Assembly (NCBI GenBank): GCA_002068205.1
Contig: MVZB01000010.1
Coordinates: 1-26,225 of the forward strand
DNA from: a candidate division BRC1 bacterium ADurb.BinA292
GTDB taxonomy: Bacteria > Sumerlaeota > Sumerlaeia > MVZB01
DNA length: 26,225 nt
Direction of reading: 5' to 3'
Positions within the stretch are counted from its first letter, which is position 1; each line of letters begins with the position of its first letter. A program made the translations under genes and the position numbers. Of the stretch, positions 1-8,074 are shown piece by piece. The notes below the pieces were generated by a model. It saw only the letters and a program-made list of their open reading frames with translations. It was not told where the DNA came from and made no database searches.

Positions 1-723
1 CCCGCCGGACTGCGTGCCGCGTCCCAGGGCCGAACCGGTCACGTGGGTGCCGTGGTCGCTCACGGTGCTGCTGACGTCGGTGCCCCAGGTGCCGACGTCG
101 GTGCCGTCGGTCATGTCGTACGCTTCCACCGGTGCGGGAATATCGGGGTGAGTCGTGTCCAGGCTGCTGTCGGCGACGGCGATGTTGACGCCCGTGCCTT
201 CGCGCGCCGTGACGCCGATGCCGTTATGCACGTCGTCCACGTTCATCAACGCCAGGCCGAGGTCGTTCATCGGTTGATCCAGCCGCGCCGTCGAGGTCAG
301 CAGAACGATCCGCTCGTCGGCCTGCACCTCGTCCAAGGCGTCGTAGGCGACCGTCGACAGATAAAAGCCATAGGGGTGCTTATCCGGCACGGGGGGAACG
401 TAGGTCTGGTGAACCGTGATGCCCCGCGCGGCGAGTTCCGCCTTCTCCTCCTGGGTCAGCGGGCGCTCGACGTAGAGCGCGCACTCCTCGGCGCCGAGCG
501 GGCCGGGCGCAATGCCTTGCTCGAGCAGCGCCGCCTCCTGGGAGCTGGGCGAAACGCTTTGCTCCCGCAACTTATCCTTGATCTGCTTATGATACAGGAT
601 CTGCCCGCTGATTTTGGATGCGGGCTGTTGAAATGGCTGCTGAGCCGCGGCCATCCCGCCAAAGGCGGCAAACAGCGTGGCGGACAGCATGATCAGGCGG
701 CGGAATAGCGCGCGCATGAACAT
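1..723 (-). CDS. Secreted subtilisin-like (S8) peptidase, copy A, N-terminal part only
   Basis: Reading leftward from ATG at 723, 241 codons stay open to the window edge, so the 3' end lies outside. The start is supported by an AGGGGAGG ribosome site just upstream; a second in-frame ATG lies at 717. The protein has a signal peptide (charged start, hydrophobic core, AAAQ around residues 25-28). A prodomain-like region ending in RLDQPMND follows, then the first two catalytic blocks of family S8: Asp185 in AVADSSLD and His224 in DHGTHVTG. The Asn and Ser blocks are beyond the window. After the signal peptide I count about 22 differences over about 208 aligned residues against the neighbouring complete copy at 974-2881, so this is a recent tandem paralogue. 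Predicted role: extracytoplasmic endopeptidase made as a zymogen. Family call is secure; substrate is unknown. Confidence 0.9.
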   Translation of the reverse strand, partial: MFMRALFRRLIMLSATLFAAFGGMAAAQQPFQQPASKISGQILYHKQIKDKLREQSVSPSSQEAALLEQGIAPGPLGAEECALYVERPLTQEEKAELAARGITVHQTYVPPVPDKHPYGFYLSTVAYDALDEVQADERIVLLTSTARLDQPMNDLGLALMNVDDVHNGIGVTAREGTGVNIAVADSSLDTTHPDIPAPVEAYDMTDGTDVGTWGTDVSSTVSDHGTHVTGSALGRGTQSGG

Positions 724-752
724 GGATCGATCCTCCCCTTCGTATGACGATC

Positions 753-775
753 GCTGAGTTGGATGTTTACTCAGC
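753..775 (-). promoter_or_regulatory. Inverted repeat in the leader of S8 copy A
   Basis: Perfect 7-bp inverted repeat GCTGAGT / ACTCAGC with a 9-nt loop, about 30 nt upstream of the copy A start codon. On the transcribed (minus) strand it is preceded, not followed, by a T-run, so it is not a normal terminator. It is absent from the corresponding place upstream of copy B. It may be an operator or leader stem-loop; function is inferred only from position. Confidence 0.3.
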
Positions 776-908
776 AAAAATTTCATGCCGTCGGCTTCAG
801 GCGCCCCGCGGGAGGCGGCGGGCTTTGACTCAATCCCGCTCCGGCTCCCGATGCCGATAGGCCCGGATCCTACGCCGCTTCATTCGTGATCGCGGTAAAT
901 CGGTTGGA

Positions 909-923
909 TGCGGCTCCGCCGCA
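909..923 (-). terminator. Weak hairpin after S8 copy B
   Basis: Perfect 6-bp stem TGCGGC / GCCGCA with a 3-nt loop, about 50 nt past the stop codon of copy B on the minus strand. No real T-run follows (only ACCGATTT), so this is at best a weak or Rho-assisted terminator between the two subtilisin genes. Confidence 0.25.
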
Positions 924-973
924 CGCCTTCCGGATCGCGATTCCGACAGGGCGGGATTTCGAGTTTCTCCCAA

Positions 974-2881
974 CTATTCGACGATGAACTGGCGGAACTT
1001 GACCGGCACGGCGGCATCCTGCATTGTGGCCAGCGCATCGATCAGGCCGTAGCCGTCGTTGCTGTCGGGCGAACCGGCATTGGCGGCATTGTTCTGCAGA
1101 ATGGCCTTGATCTGGGCGGGCGTCGCGCCTGGGGCCTCCTCCAGCAGCAGCGCCGCGATGCCGGCGGCCAGCGGACAGGCCATCGACGTGCCGGTTTTGA
1201 TGCAATACTCCGCATCGGCGAGCGTATTGCCGACGCCCAACCCCGCCCCATCGTTGTCGATGATGAACGTATCGGAGGGAACGATGTCATTGTCGCGGCA
1301 GGAGATGATCGCCGCGCCGGTGGACATCACATCGGGCTTCATCAGGCCGTCGACGCGCGGCCCCAGGCTGCTGAAGTTGGACCGCGTGCCCACGGTCAAC
1401 GTGGGGAACGAAAAGCCGCTTCCCTTGTAGTTCGTCCACGTCTTGCGGCTTGTCCACGACCCGACGGCAATGGCGTCGTCGGCCAGCGCGGGGCTGCTGA
1501 TCGTATAGGAAGTATCGGGGCTGTCGAAGGTGACGACGCTGCTGGAAGTCAGCGCGAACAGATGGACCAGCGGCGTGCTGCCGGAACCCGCGCTGTTGGT
1601 CAGGGTCAAGGAATAGGATTTTGACGCGCCGGCGCTGATACTGGGGACCAGCGTGTAGCGACGACATTCCGTGCCGCGCACGCTGCTGTCGGAGAAGCTG
1701 AACGAAAACGACTCGGAACCGCCCAGGTTGGAGCAGGCCAGGCTGATGTTGAAGTCGCCGGGGGTGTCGTCGATCCAGATGATGTGAATGGAAATCGACG
1801 TCGCGAAGACCGAGCCGCCGCCCGTGTTGTCAATCGTCAGGCCGAACGCAGGCGAGGTCGCGCCGGGGGCGACGCTGACCGAATCATGGTGATCGTCGTC
1901 GGCCTCGTTGCCGGCCGAGATGAAGACGACCATCGGATCAACCTGGCCGGGGTTGGTTCCGGCGACGGCGCCGTCGATTGCCTGCTCCATCGCTTCGGAG
2001 CCGTCATTGAACAGGCCGACGCCGCCGTAGCTCATGCTGAAGATGTCGCAGCCGACCGCGCCCGCGCGATAAATTGCCTCGATTTCGTCGGTGGAGGAGG
2101 CACTGGCGGTTGAGTCATTGCCGATCTTATAGAAATAGAGATTGGCGCCGGGGGCGGCGCCCTTGTACTGCCCGCCGGACTGCGTGCCGCGTCCCAGGGC
2201 CGAACCGGTCACGTGGGTGCCGTGGTCGCTCACGGTGCTGCTGACATCGGTGCCCCAAGTGCCGACGCCGGTGCCGTCGGTCATGTCGTACGCTTCCACC
2301 GGCACGGGAAAGTCGGGGTGGGTCGTGTCCAGGCTGCTGTCGGCGACGGCGATGTTGACGCCCGTGCCGTCGCGCGCCGTGACGCCGATGCCGTTGTGCA
2401 CGTCGTCCACGTTCATCAGCGCCAGGCCGGCGTCGTTCATCGGTTGATCCAGCCGGGAGGTGGAGGAAAGCAGAACGATCCGCTCATCGGCCTGCACCGT
2501 GTCCAGCGCCTCGTAGGCGACCGTCGCCAGATAGAAGCCGTAGGGGTGCTTGCCCGGCACGGGGGGGATGTAGGTCTCGTGAACCGTGATGCCCTGCGCG
2601 GCGAGTTCCGCCTTCTCGTCCTCGGTCAGCGGGTGCTCGACGTAAAGGGCGCAATCCTCGGCGCCGAGCGGGCCGGGCGCAATGCCTTGCTCGAGCAGCG
2701 CCGCTTCCTGGGAACTGGGCGAAACGCCTTGCTCCTGCAACGACTCCTTGATCTGCTTGTGATACAGGATCTGCCCGCTGATTTTGGATGCGGGCCCCTG
2801 AGCCGCGGCCGTCCCGCCGATGGCGGCCAGCACCAGGGCGGACAGCAGAATCAGGCGGCGGGATTGCGCGCGCACGGACAT
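974..2881 (-). CDS. Secreted subtilisin-like (S8) serine peptidase, copy B, complete
   Basis: 635-residue extracytoplasmic serine endopeptidase. Start ATG 2881 is preceded by AAGGAGGATGCTTCC, a strong ribosome site. Residues 1-28 are a signal peptide (cleavage near AAAQ). Residues about 30-155 look like an inhibitory prodomain. The catalytic domain has Asp181 (AVADSSLD), His220 (DHGTHVTG), oxyanion Asn325 (ISAGNEAD) and Ser566 (GTSMACP), so the full S8 triad is present. About 120 residues (roughly 340-460) rich in Ser, Gly and Asp are inserted between the Asn and Ser blocks. They read like a beta-sandwich (pre-peptidase or proprotein-like) module inside the catalytic domain. The protein ends about 60 residues after the Ser block, with no obvious sorting tail. 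Copy A lies 250 bp downstream in the same orientation. The gene is divergent from the C25 peptidase. Family assignment is very secure; substrate is unknown. Confidence 0.95.
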   Translation of the reverse strand: MSVRAQSRRLILLSALVLAAIGGTAAAQGPASKISGQILYHKQIKESLQEQGVSPSSQEAALLEQGIAPGPLGAEDCALYVEHPLTEDEKAELAAQGITVHETYIPPVPGKHPYGFYLATVAYEALDTVQADERIVLLSSTSRLDQPMNDAGLALMNVDDVHNGIGVTARDGTGVNIAVADSSLDTTHPDFPVPVEAYDMTDGTGVGTWGTDVSSTVSDHGTHVTGSALGRGTQSGGQYKGAAPGANLYFYKIGNDSTASASSTDEIEAIYRAGAVGCDIFSMSYGGVGLFNDGSEAMEQAIDGAVAGTNPGQVDPMVVFISAGNEADDDHHDSVSVAPGATSPAFGLTIDNTGGGSVFATSISIHIIWIDDTPGDFNISLACSNLGGSESFSFSFSDSSVRGTECRRYTLVPSISAGASKSYSLTLTNSAGSGSTPLVHLFALTSSSVVTFDSPDTSYTISSPALADDAIAVGSWTSRKTWTNYKGSGFSFPTLTVGTRSNFSSLGPRVDGLMKPDVMSTGAAIISCRDNDIVPSDTFIIDNDGAGLGVGNTLADAEYCIKTGTSMACPLAAGIAALLLEEAPGATPAQIKAILQNNAANAGSPDSNDGYGLIDALATMQDAAVPVKFRQFIVE

Positions 2882-3204
2882 GGAAGCATCCTCCTTTGGA
2901 TGGAAGGGGAGACGGTTGCAGGATGTTGCAGGCGGGCCAGTTCTGCCGCCTGACGCTTACTCCCCGGCGACCGAGCCAAGCGAGGAGAAGGACGGACCAA
3001 ATTAATAGCGGACAAACTTTACATCAAGGTGAACATTATATGCCCGACCCGCGGGAGAGGCAACCACCCGGGTGCTTTTTTCTTTTTTTTCCCGATGGCG
3101 GTTCCCCTAGAATGCCCCATGCGCTCCTTCCCGCCGTCGTTTCGCGCTGGCAGCCCGGCCGAGGCGCGCCATCCGGCCGCGCGGCCTCATATGAAAGTGC
3201 CGTC
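2882..3204. promoter_or_regulatory. Divergent spacer between S8 copy B and the C25 peptidase
   Basis: 323-bp spacer between divergent genes. An AT-rich pocket at about 2999-3040 stands out in this GC-rich window and is the likely promoter region. For the minus-strand subtilisin, TTGATG (3022-3027) faces a poor -10 (TAATTT, 17-bp spacing; or ATTAAT, 15-bp). I could not find a convincing -10 for the plus strand. The same spacer holds a ribosome-site-like AAGGTG followed 8 nt later by ATG at 3040, and then a terminator-like hairpin (separate entry). Promoter positions are tentative. Confidence 0.35.
3058..3090 (+). terminator. Terminator or attenuator-like hairpin with 14-T tract upstream of the C25 gene
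   Basis: AGGCA(A)CC pairs with GGTGCTT around a 5-nt ACCCG loop, giving a 7-bp stem with one bulged A and one G-T pair. It is followed directly by T6-C-T8 at 3076-3090. This is the only canonical hairpin-plus-U-tract signal I see in the window. It points along the plus strand, about 115 nt before the C25 start, where no plus-strand gene precedes it. It may therefore attenuate the C25 transcript or end a short leader RNA. Confidence 0.5.
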
Positions 3205-6200
3205 ATGATTCTATTGGAGTTGCATCGCTGGGGCGGATCGTTACGGCGGATTTTGCTGACCGCGTGGAGCCTTGCGCTGCTGGCCGCTTGCGGGCCGCCC
3301 CCGCCCGCCCTGAGCGAGAACGAACCGATCGCCATTGCGGAGTATGAGCCGCAGCAGACGCTGGCCGGCGAGACGTTCGCCGAGGTCCCCGGCGGCCTGT
3401 CGACGGTTACGATCCGCGCGCAGGGGGCGACCTCCGACACCATCGTCCGGCTCAACGGGACGGCGCTGGCCAGCCGGGTCGACGCCTACGGCATTATCAA
3501 GGCGTTCATCCCGGCGGAGCACCTCCAGCAGCCGGGCCGGCTGGCGCTGAGCCTCTACGATGAACCGACCAGCCGCGTCAGCGAGCCGGTCTATCTGGAG
3601 GTCGAGGGGATTGTCGTGGAACGTTACGGCCCGACGGAGATCACCGCGGGGGTCGATTTCAACCCGCAGCCGTCGGGCAACTCGGGCATCTGGCTGCAGG
3701 CGCGCAACGCCGCGCGCGGCACGGTGCTGCTGGCCAATGGCGAGCCGCTGAAGACGGCCGTGACCGACAGCGGCCTGGTGACGGCGGAATTGCCGCCCCG
3801 CTATTATGATGCCCCGGGCACGCTGACGCTGACGCTGGTCGACCGCGACGCCGATCTGCGCAGCGCCGACCTGCACATTCCCATCCTTGGGGTGCGCGTG
3901 GTCGACTACGGCCCGCGGCGGACGGACCCCGGCGTCGCGTTCAATCCGCAGCCCGACGGCGCCTCGGCCCTGTGGTTCAATCTGGCCGCGCCGCTGTGGA
4001 CGGCGATCGTCACCTGGGACGGTCGCGAACTGCAGACGTCGGTTGGGGCCGACGGGGTCGTCTCGGCGCTCGTGCCGGCCGAGCTGATCGCCCGACCGGG
4101 CTTCCATCGGCTCCAGATCGTCGACTCGGCGGGGGGAATGAAGAGCGAGCCGATGGTGTTTCAGGTGGGCGACGTCGCGCCGGCCGCCGCGACCCCCGTG
4201 CCGCTGGCGCCCGCGCTCGATTCCATCCAGATCTATGTGAAGCGCGACGGCATGGTCCGGCTGGCGGGTTTTGATCTGGCCAGCCGCGGCCTCGACCTGC
4301 AGGCCACCCGCGGCGACCAGCTCAACCTGCATCTGCGCGGGGAGCCCGTTCCCATTGTGGTTGAGGGGCTCAGCCCGAGCGGGACGCTGGCGCCCGACAG
4401 CACGATCCTCTTCTGGGGCGAGTTTCCCCGCGGCGAGCAGACCCTGCATGACCTCCACGCCGCCGAAAATGTCTACCTACTGCGCTGGGATGGCGGCCGG
4501 CCGCCGGTGCGCTACACGATGAGCGACCCGCTGAGCTTGCCCGCGCCGGACGAGCCGATCCTGACCAGCTGCCCCCGCACCGCGCATCTCGAAGAAGATC
4601 GCGAGGCCAACTTCCTGCAACACTACAAGGGCTTCCCGACCGACCGGGTGATGTGGGCAACCTTCATGGCGCCCCCGCGCGAAGGGCACCGGTTGACGCT
4701 GGGCACGCTGCCGGACCTGGCCGAGGGGGCCGCCCCCAGCGCCATCCGGATTATGCTGTGGGGCAACAGCCGGCTGGGGATCCACCCCGATCACCGCTGG
4801 CGACTGGCGCTCAACGGCCACGACCTGGGCGAAGCGGTGTGGGACGATCGCACGCACGTGGTCCACGGCGCTCCGATTCCCGAGCGAGCATTTAGCCGGC
4901 ACGAACCGATGATGGCAGCCGGTTCCGAAGTCGAGCTGACGCGGGACAACAACCTCGAACTGCGAAACATGCAGGCGGGCGAGACGATCGATTCGATCTC
5001 GATCGATTGGGTTGAGATCGATTACGAGGCGGTCCTCCGCCCGATCGACGACCGGTTGACCTATCAGTTCACCACTGGGACGCTGGCGCAGGCCGTCTCG
5101 ATCGAGAACGCGTTCAGCGGCGCTCCACGGATCTTCAGCATCGATGAGGGGATCGAGCTGGCGCTGCCCGCCGGATCGCCCCCCGATGCCATTCGTTATC
5201 GCTATGAAGTGAAACCGGATTCCGCCGTGACCCGCCCGAGGTTCGTCGCGGTCGGGCCGCGGGGCTACCTGGCGCCGGAGCGGATCGAGTCGGGCTTCGC
5301 CTCCGATCTGAAGTCGGCCCAGCCGCCCGAGTATCTGGTCATCACGCACGCGCGCTTCGTGGAAGCGCTTCAGCCGCTCATCGAGCACCGCAGGCGCCAG
5401 GGGTTGAGCACGCTGCTGGTGGATGTGCAGGACATCTACGATGAATACAGCGACAGTCTGTTTTCGCCCGAAGCGATCCGCCGGTTCCTGGACGACCTGT
5501 TCGTAAAGGAAGGCCAGGGGGCGGGCGACCTGCAATACGTCTTCCTGGTCGGCGACGCGAACTACGACTATCACAACGTGCAGAAGACCGTTCCCAATCT
5601 GGTGCCGACCTATCACATCGAGAGCGAGCGGTCGGTCGGCGTGCCGATCTTCGCCCTGGACGAGTACTACGTCTACGGGCCGGAGGGGACGACGCCGCGG
5701 GTGGCGATCGGCCGGCTGCCGGCCAGCCGCCCCGCCCAGGTGACCGACTATGTCGAGAAGCTGGTGGCGTTTGAGGACGCCAATCGGGAAGAAGCGGTCG
5801 CCGCGATGGAGGGTCCCCGCCGCGCCCTGCTGATCGCCGGGACCGGGTTCGCGAACTACTGCGATCAGGTGGCCGAAAAACTGGGCGAGCCGTGGGAGAT
5901 CACGCGCGTCTACGCCGAGCGGGACGTCGCGCGCAATGAGGCGCTGCGCGGGCAAATCGTCGCCGCGCTCAATGGCGGCTGCGACCTGGTTTACTTCGCC
6001 GGCCACGGCAGCTACTGGGAGTGGCGGACCGGGGCCGAGGATATGGCGTCGCAGACGGACATGCTGACCAACGCGCATGTGCGCGAGCTGACCAACGCCG
6101 GCCGCTATCCGCTGATTTTCTCCGCCACCTGCTATTCGTCGCTGTTCGACTCGCCGGGGTATGCGCACCCGACAAACAACGAGTGGGTCGATTCAGGGAT

Positions 6201-6492
6201 CGGCACGTACCTGGTGGAGGCGCCCGGCCGCGGCGGCATCGCCTGCATCGGCCACGTGGGCGAATCGCTCGTGCTGGCCTCGCACAAGTTCATCCTGCGG
6301 ATGATCGAGTCGATGCGGGAGCAGAACGTGGTCCGGCTGGGCGATGCCTTTCTGGCCGCCAAGCGCGAGTCGGTGGGGGTGCCGTACCTGGGGATCACGC
6401 TGATCGGCGACCCCGCCACCTGGCTCGGCGTCCGCTTTAGCCAGGGAGTCGGGCCGGCGGAACCCGCGCCGGCCGAGCCGGCTGGAGCCTGA
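3205..6492 (+). CDS. Gingipain-type (C25) cysteine peptidase lipoprotein
   Basis: 1095 residues from ATG 3205. This start places a lipoprotein signal peptide at the N terminus (RR, hydrophobic run, lipobox LAAC with Cys29); the ribosome site is weak. ATG 3040 is in frame and has a better site (AAGGTG) but would bury the signal peptide. Order: three Ig-like repeats of about 95 residues (starting near 46, 139 and 234), the last two sharing YGP, GVxFNPQPxG and a following W. Next comes a PorU/C25-associated region from about 341 (IYVKRDGMVRLAGFDL), then the C25 domain from about 708 to 1080. Catalytic His934 sits in FAGHGSYW and Cys976 in SATCYSS, matching the family His-Gly and Cys blocks. There is no type IX secretion C-terminal domain, so lipid anchoring is the visible surface-attachment signal. 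Predicted role: envelope endopeptidase. It is divergent from two subtilisins. Confidence 0.9.
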   Translation: MILLELHRWGGSLRRILLTAWSLALLAACGPPPPALSENEPIAIAEYEPQQTLAGETFAEVPGGLSTVTIRAQGATSDTIVRLNGTALASRVDAYGIIKAFIPAEHLQQPGRLALSLYDEPTSRVSEPVYLEVEGIVVERYGPTEITAGVDFNPQPSGNSGIWLQARNAARGTVLLANGEPLKTAVTDSGLVTAELPPRYYDAPGTLTLTLVDRDADLRSADLHIPILGVRVVDYGPRRTDPGVAFNPQPDGASALWFNLAAPLWTAIVTWDGRELQTSVGADGVVSALVPAELIARPGFHRLQIVDSAGGMKSEPMVFQVGDVAPAAATPVPLAPALDSIQIYVKRDGMVRLAGFDLASRGLDLQATRGDQLNLHLRGEPVPIVVEGLSPSGTLAPDSTILFWGEFPRGEQTLHDLHAAENVYLLRWDGGRPPVRYTMSDPLSLPAPDEPILTSCPRTAHLEEDREANFLQHYKGFPTDRVMWATFMAPPREGHRLTLGTLPDLAEGAAPSAIRIMLWGNSRLGIHPDHRWRLALNGHDLGEAVWDDRTHVVHGAPIPERAFSRHEPMMAAGSEVELTRDNNLELRNMQAGETIDSISIDWVEIDYEAVLRPIDDRLTYQFTTGTLAQAVSIENAFSGAPRIFSIDEGIELALPAGSPPDAIRYRYEVKPDSAVTRPRFVAVGPRGYLAPERIESGFASDLKSAQPPEYLVITHARFVEALQPLIEHRRRQGLSTLLVDVQDIYDEYSDSLFSPEAIRRFLDDLFVKEGQGAGDLQYVFLVGDANYDYHNVQKTVPNLVPTYHIESERSVGVPIFALDEYYVYGPEGTTPRVAIGRLPASRPAQVTDYVEKLVAFEDANREEAVAAMEGPRRALLIAGTGFANYCDQVAEKLGEPWEITRVYAERDVARNEALRGQIVAALNGGCDLVYFAGHGSYWEWRTGAEDMASQTDMLTNAHVRELTNAGRYPLIFSATCYSSLFDSPGYAHPTNNEWVDSGIGTYLVEAPGRGGIACIGHVGESLVLASHKFILRMIESMREQNVVRLGDAFLAAKRESVGVPYLGITLIGDPATWLGVRFSQGVGPAEPAPAEPAGA

Positions 6493-6504
6493 TTTTTTCA
6501 CGAA

Positions 6505-6524
6505 AGCTGAGAGCGCGCTCAGCT
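6505..6524. terminator. Hairpin between convergent C25 and MFS genes
   Basis: Perfect 7-bp inverted repeat AGCTGAG / CTCAGCT with a 6-nt loop, centred between the C25 stop (6490-6492) and overlapping the MFS stop (6519-6521). A T6 run at 6493-6498 lies before it on the plus strand, and a second stem (GCCGGC-CGA-GCCGGC, 6468-6482) precedes that run. It probably helps end both convergent transcripts, though neither side has a textbook U-tract directly after the stem. Confidence 0.4.
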
Positions 6525-7847
6525 CGATTGAGTCGGCGCCGGGGCCGGCGCTTCGGCCACGCCGAGGCCGGCCGGTTCCGCCGGGCTGGGGATGATCCCC
6601 TTCTGGATATAGATCGGGCGGATCAGCCGGCGCAGATCGGGCAGACGGGTGGCGAAGCCGAGCGCGCCCAGGATGCAGCATGCCCCGCCGCAGATGACCA
6701 TCGCGCGGGCGCCGACCAGTTGCGCCACCGCCCCCGCCAGCAGGCTCCCCAGCGGCACCATGCCCATGAACGACATCGAATAGAAGCTCATCACGCGGCC
6801 GCGCTTGTCGTCGTCGACGATCGTCTGCAGCACGGTGTTGGTCGAGGCCATCTGGAGCATCATCCCCAGGCCGATGACCGGCATCGCGGCCAGCGTGAGC
6901 CAGAACCAGCTCGACAGGCCGAGGACGATCAGGCCGCCGCCCATCACGGCGGGCGACCAGGCGATGACGCGGCCCAGGCCGCGCACGCTGGGGCGGCTGG
7001 CCAGGTGCAGCGCGCCGATGAGCGCGCCGACCGCCGCCCCGGAGATCAGAAACCCCTGCGTGCGCGAATCGCCGCCCAGAATCCGCTCGGCGAAGATCGG
7101 CAGCAGTTGGCCGTAGGAACTGCCGACCAGGCTGACCAGCGCCAGCAGCAACAGCAGGGCGCGGATCGGCGCGAAGCCGAAGGCGTAACGAAACCCCTCG
7201 GCCAGGTGGGCCAGCAACGCCGGGCCGCCCGCAACCCGCTGACGACCGGGCACCCGCATCAGCAGCAGGCTGGCGATGACGGCAAAATAGCTCAGGCCAT
7301 TGATCAGGAAGCAGACCGCCTCGCCCCACAGCGCGATGAGCACGCCGGCCACGGAGGGCCCGACGAGCCGGGCGCCGTTGACCATCGATGAGTTGAGCCC
7401 GATGGCGTTGTGCAGGTCGTGCGGATCATCGATCATATGGATCAGGAACGCCTGGCGGGTCGGGATGTCGACCGCCTGGATGACGCCCAGCACCAGCGAC
7501 AGGACGATGACGTGCCAAACCTGGATGTGGCCGCTGAACATCAGCCCGGCCAGGGCAAGGGCCTGGACCAGCGACAGGGCCTGTGTCGCGATGATCAGCC
7601 GCTGCTGGGTGAACCGGTCGGCCAGGACGCCCCCGATGGGGGCGAGCAGGAACGTGGGGATGCGGGCGGCGAAGCCGACAACGCCCAGGAGCATGGCGCT
7701 GTGATCGAGCCGCCAGACCAGCCAGGCGACCGCCGTCATCTGCATCCAGGTGCCGATGAGCGAAAGCCCATGGCCGATCGCAAAGAGCCGGAAATTGCAG
7801 TGGCGGAGCGACCGGAAAAGATGCAGGAATCGGACGGGCAGGATCAT
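6519..7847 (-). CDS. MFS exporter of the EntS / MFS_3 type
   Basis: 442-residue inner-membrane transporter with about 12 hydrophobic segments. Hallmarks of the MFS_3 (transmembrane secretion effector / EntS-like) group are visible. These are NFRLFAIGHGLSLIGTWMQ at the first helix, the motif-A-like GGVLADRF after helix 2, DIPTRQAF in mid-N-half, and NAIGLNSSMVNGARLVGP. This group is generally proton-driven and exports small molecules such as siderophores or drugs; the substrate here cannot be read from the sequence. The C terminus is a Pro/Ala-rich tail of about 25 residues. The start at 7847 has no clear ribosome site. The gene is convergent with the C25 peptidase and divergent from the glycan block. 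I see no functional link to its neighbours. Confidence 0.9.
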   Translation of the reverse strand: MILPVRFLHLFRSLRHCNFRLFAIGHGLSLIGTWMQMTAVAWLVWRLDHSAMLLGVVGFAARIPTFLLAPIGGVLADRFTQQRLIIATQALSLVQALALAGLMFSGHIQVWHVIVLSLVLGVIQAVDIPTRQAFLIHMIDDPHDLHNAIGLNSSMVNGARLVGPSVAGVLIALWGEAVCFLINGLSYFAVIASLLLMRVPGRQRVAGGPALLAHLAEGFRYAFGFAPIRALLLLLALVSLVGSSYGQLLPIFAERILGGDSRTQGFLISGAAVGALIGALHLASRPSVRGLGRVIAWSPAVMGGGLIVLGLSSWFWLTLAAMPVIGLGMMLQMASTNTVLQTIVDDDKRGRVMSFYSMSFMGMVPLGSLLAGAVAQLVGARAMVICGGACCILGALGFATRLPDLRRLIRPIYIQKGIIPSPAEPAGLGVAEAPAPAPTQSS

Positions 7848-7874
7848 GGGATCAGGGGCATGGGGAGATGGCGC

Positions 7875-7921
7875 TCGCGCCGGGGGTGCGGACCGGCCGG
7901 CCCGGCGCGATGGGGATTATC
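7875..7921 (-). promoter_or_regulatory. Extended -10 promoter and 5'-terminal stem-loop for the MFS gene
   Basis: On the minus strand, TGGGATAAT gives an extended -10 (TGn plus GATAAT at 7916-7921, 5 of 6 matches to TATAAT); the -35 is poor, as is common for extended -10 promoters. Transcription would start near 7909. Almost at once the RNA enters a perfect 10-bp inverted repeat, TCGCGCCGGG (7875-7884) with CCCGGCGCGA (7901-7910), around a 16-nt loop. The MFS start is about 28 nt further on. The repeat could be an mRNA-stabilising 5' stem-loop or an operator. Confidence 0.45.
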
Positions 7922-8005
7922 CCACAACGAGCGCCCGCGAGGAAATGCAGGAAGCCCGCGGCGGCGCGCCTCGACGCGCAAGGGGCTGATCGCGGCGGCT
8001 TTTCC

Positions 8006-8035
8006 TTTACTGATCGCCCCCTGGGCCTTCATGAT
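8006..8035 (+). promoter_or_regulatory. Tentative promoter for the pilin-like gene and glycosyltransferases
   Basis: TTTACT (8006-8011) and CATGAT (8030-8035) are separated by 18 bp, each matching the sigma-70 consensus at 4 of 6 positions. It lies about 40 bp before the first plus-strand gene of the glycan block, in the right place, but the match is weak. Confidence 0.25.
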
Positions 8036-8074
8036 GGATGGGTGTTAAAGGTTGCCCGAGCGAGGGGAATCGCC

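Noticed and set aside
2788..3204. Upstream extension of the C25 frame back to 2788
   Set aside because: It would overlap the subtilisin N terminus antisense and bury the lipoprotein signal peptide; open only because of base composition.
4477..6168. 563-codon minus-strand frame opposite the C25 peptidase
   Set aside because: It lies entirely over the C25 catalytic region, which carries the His and Cys motifs on the plus strand.
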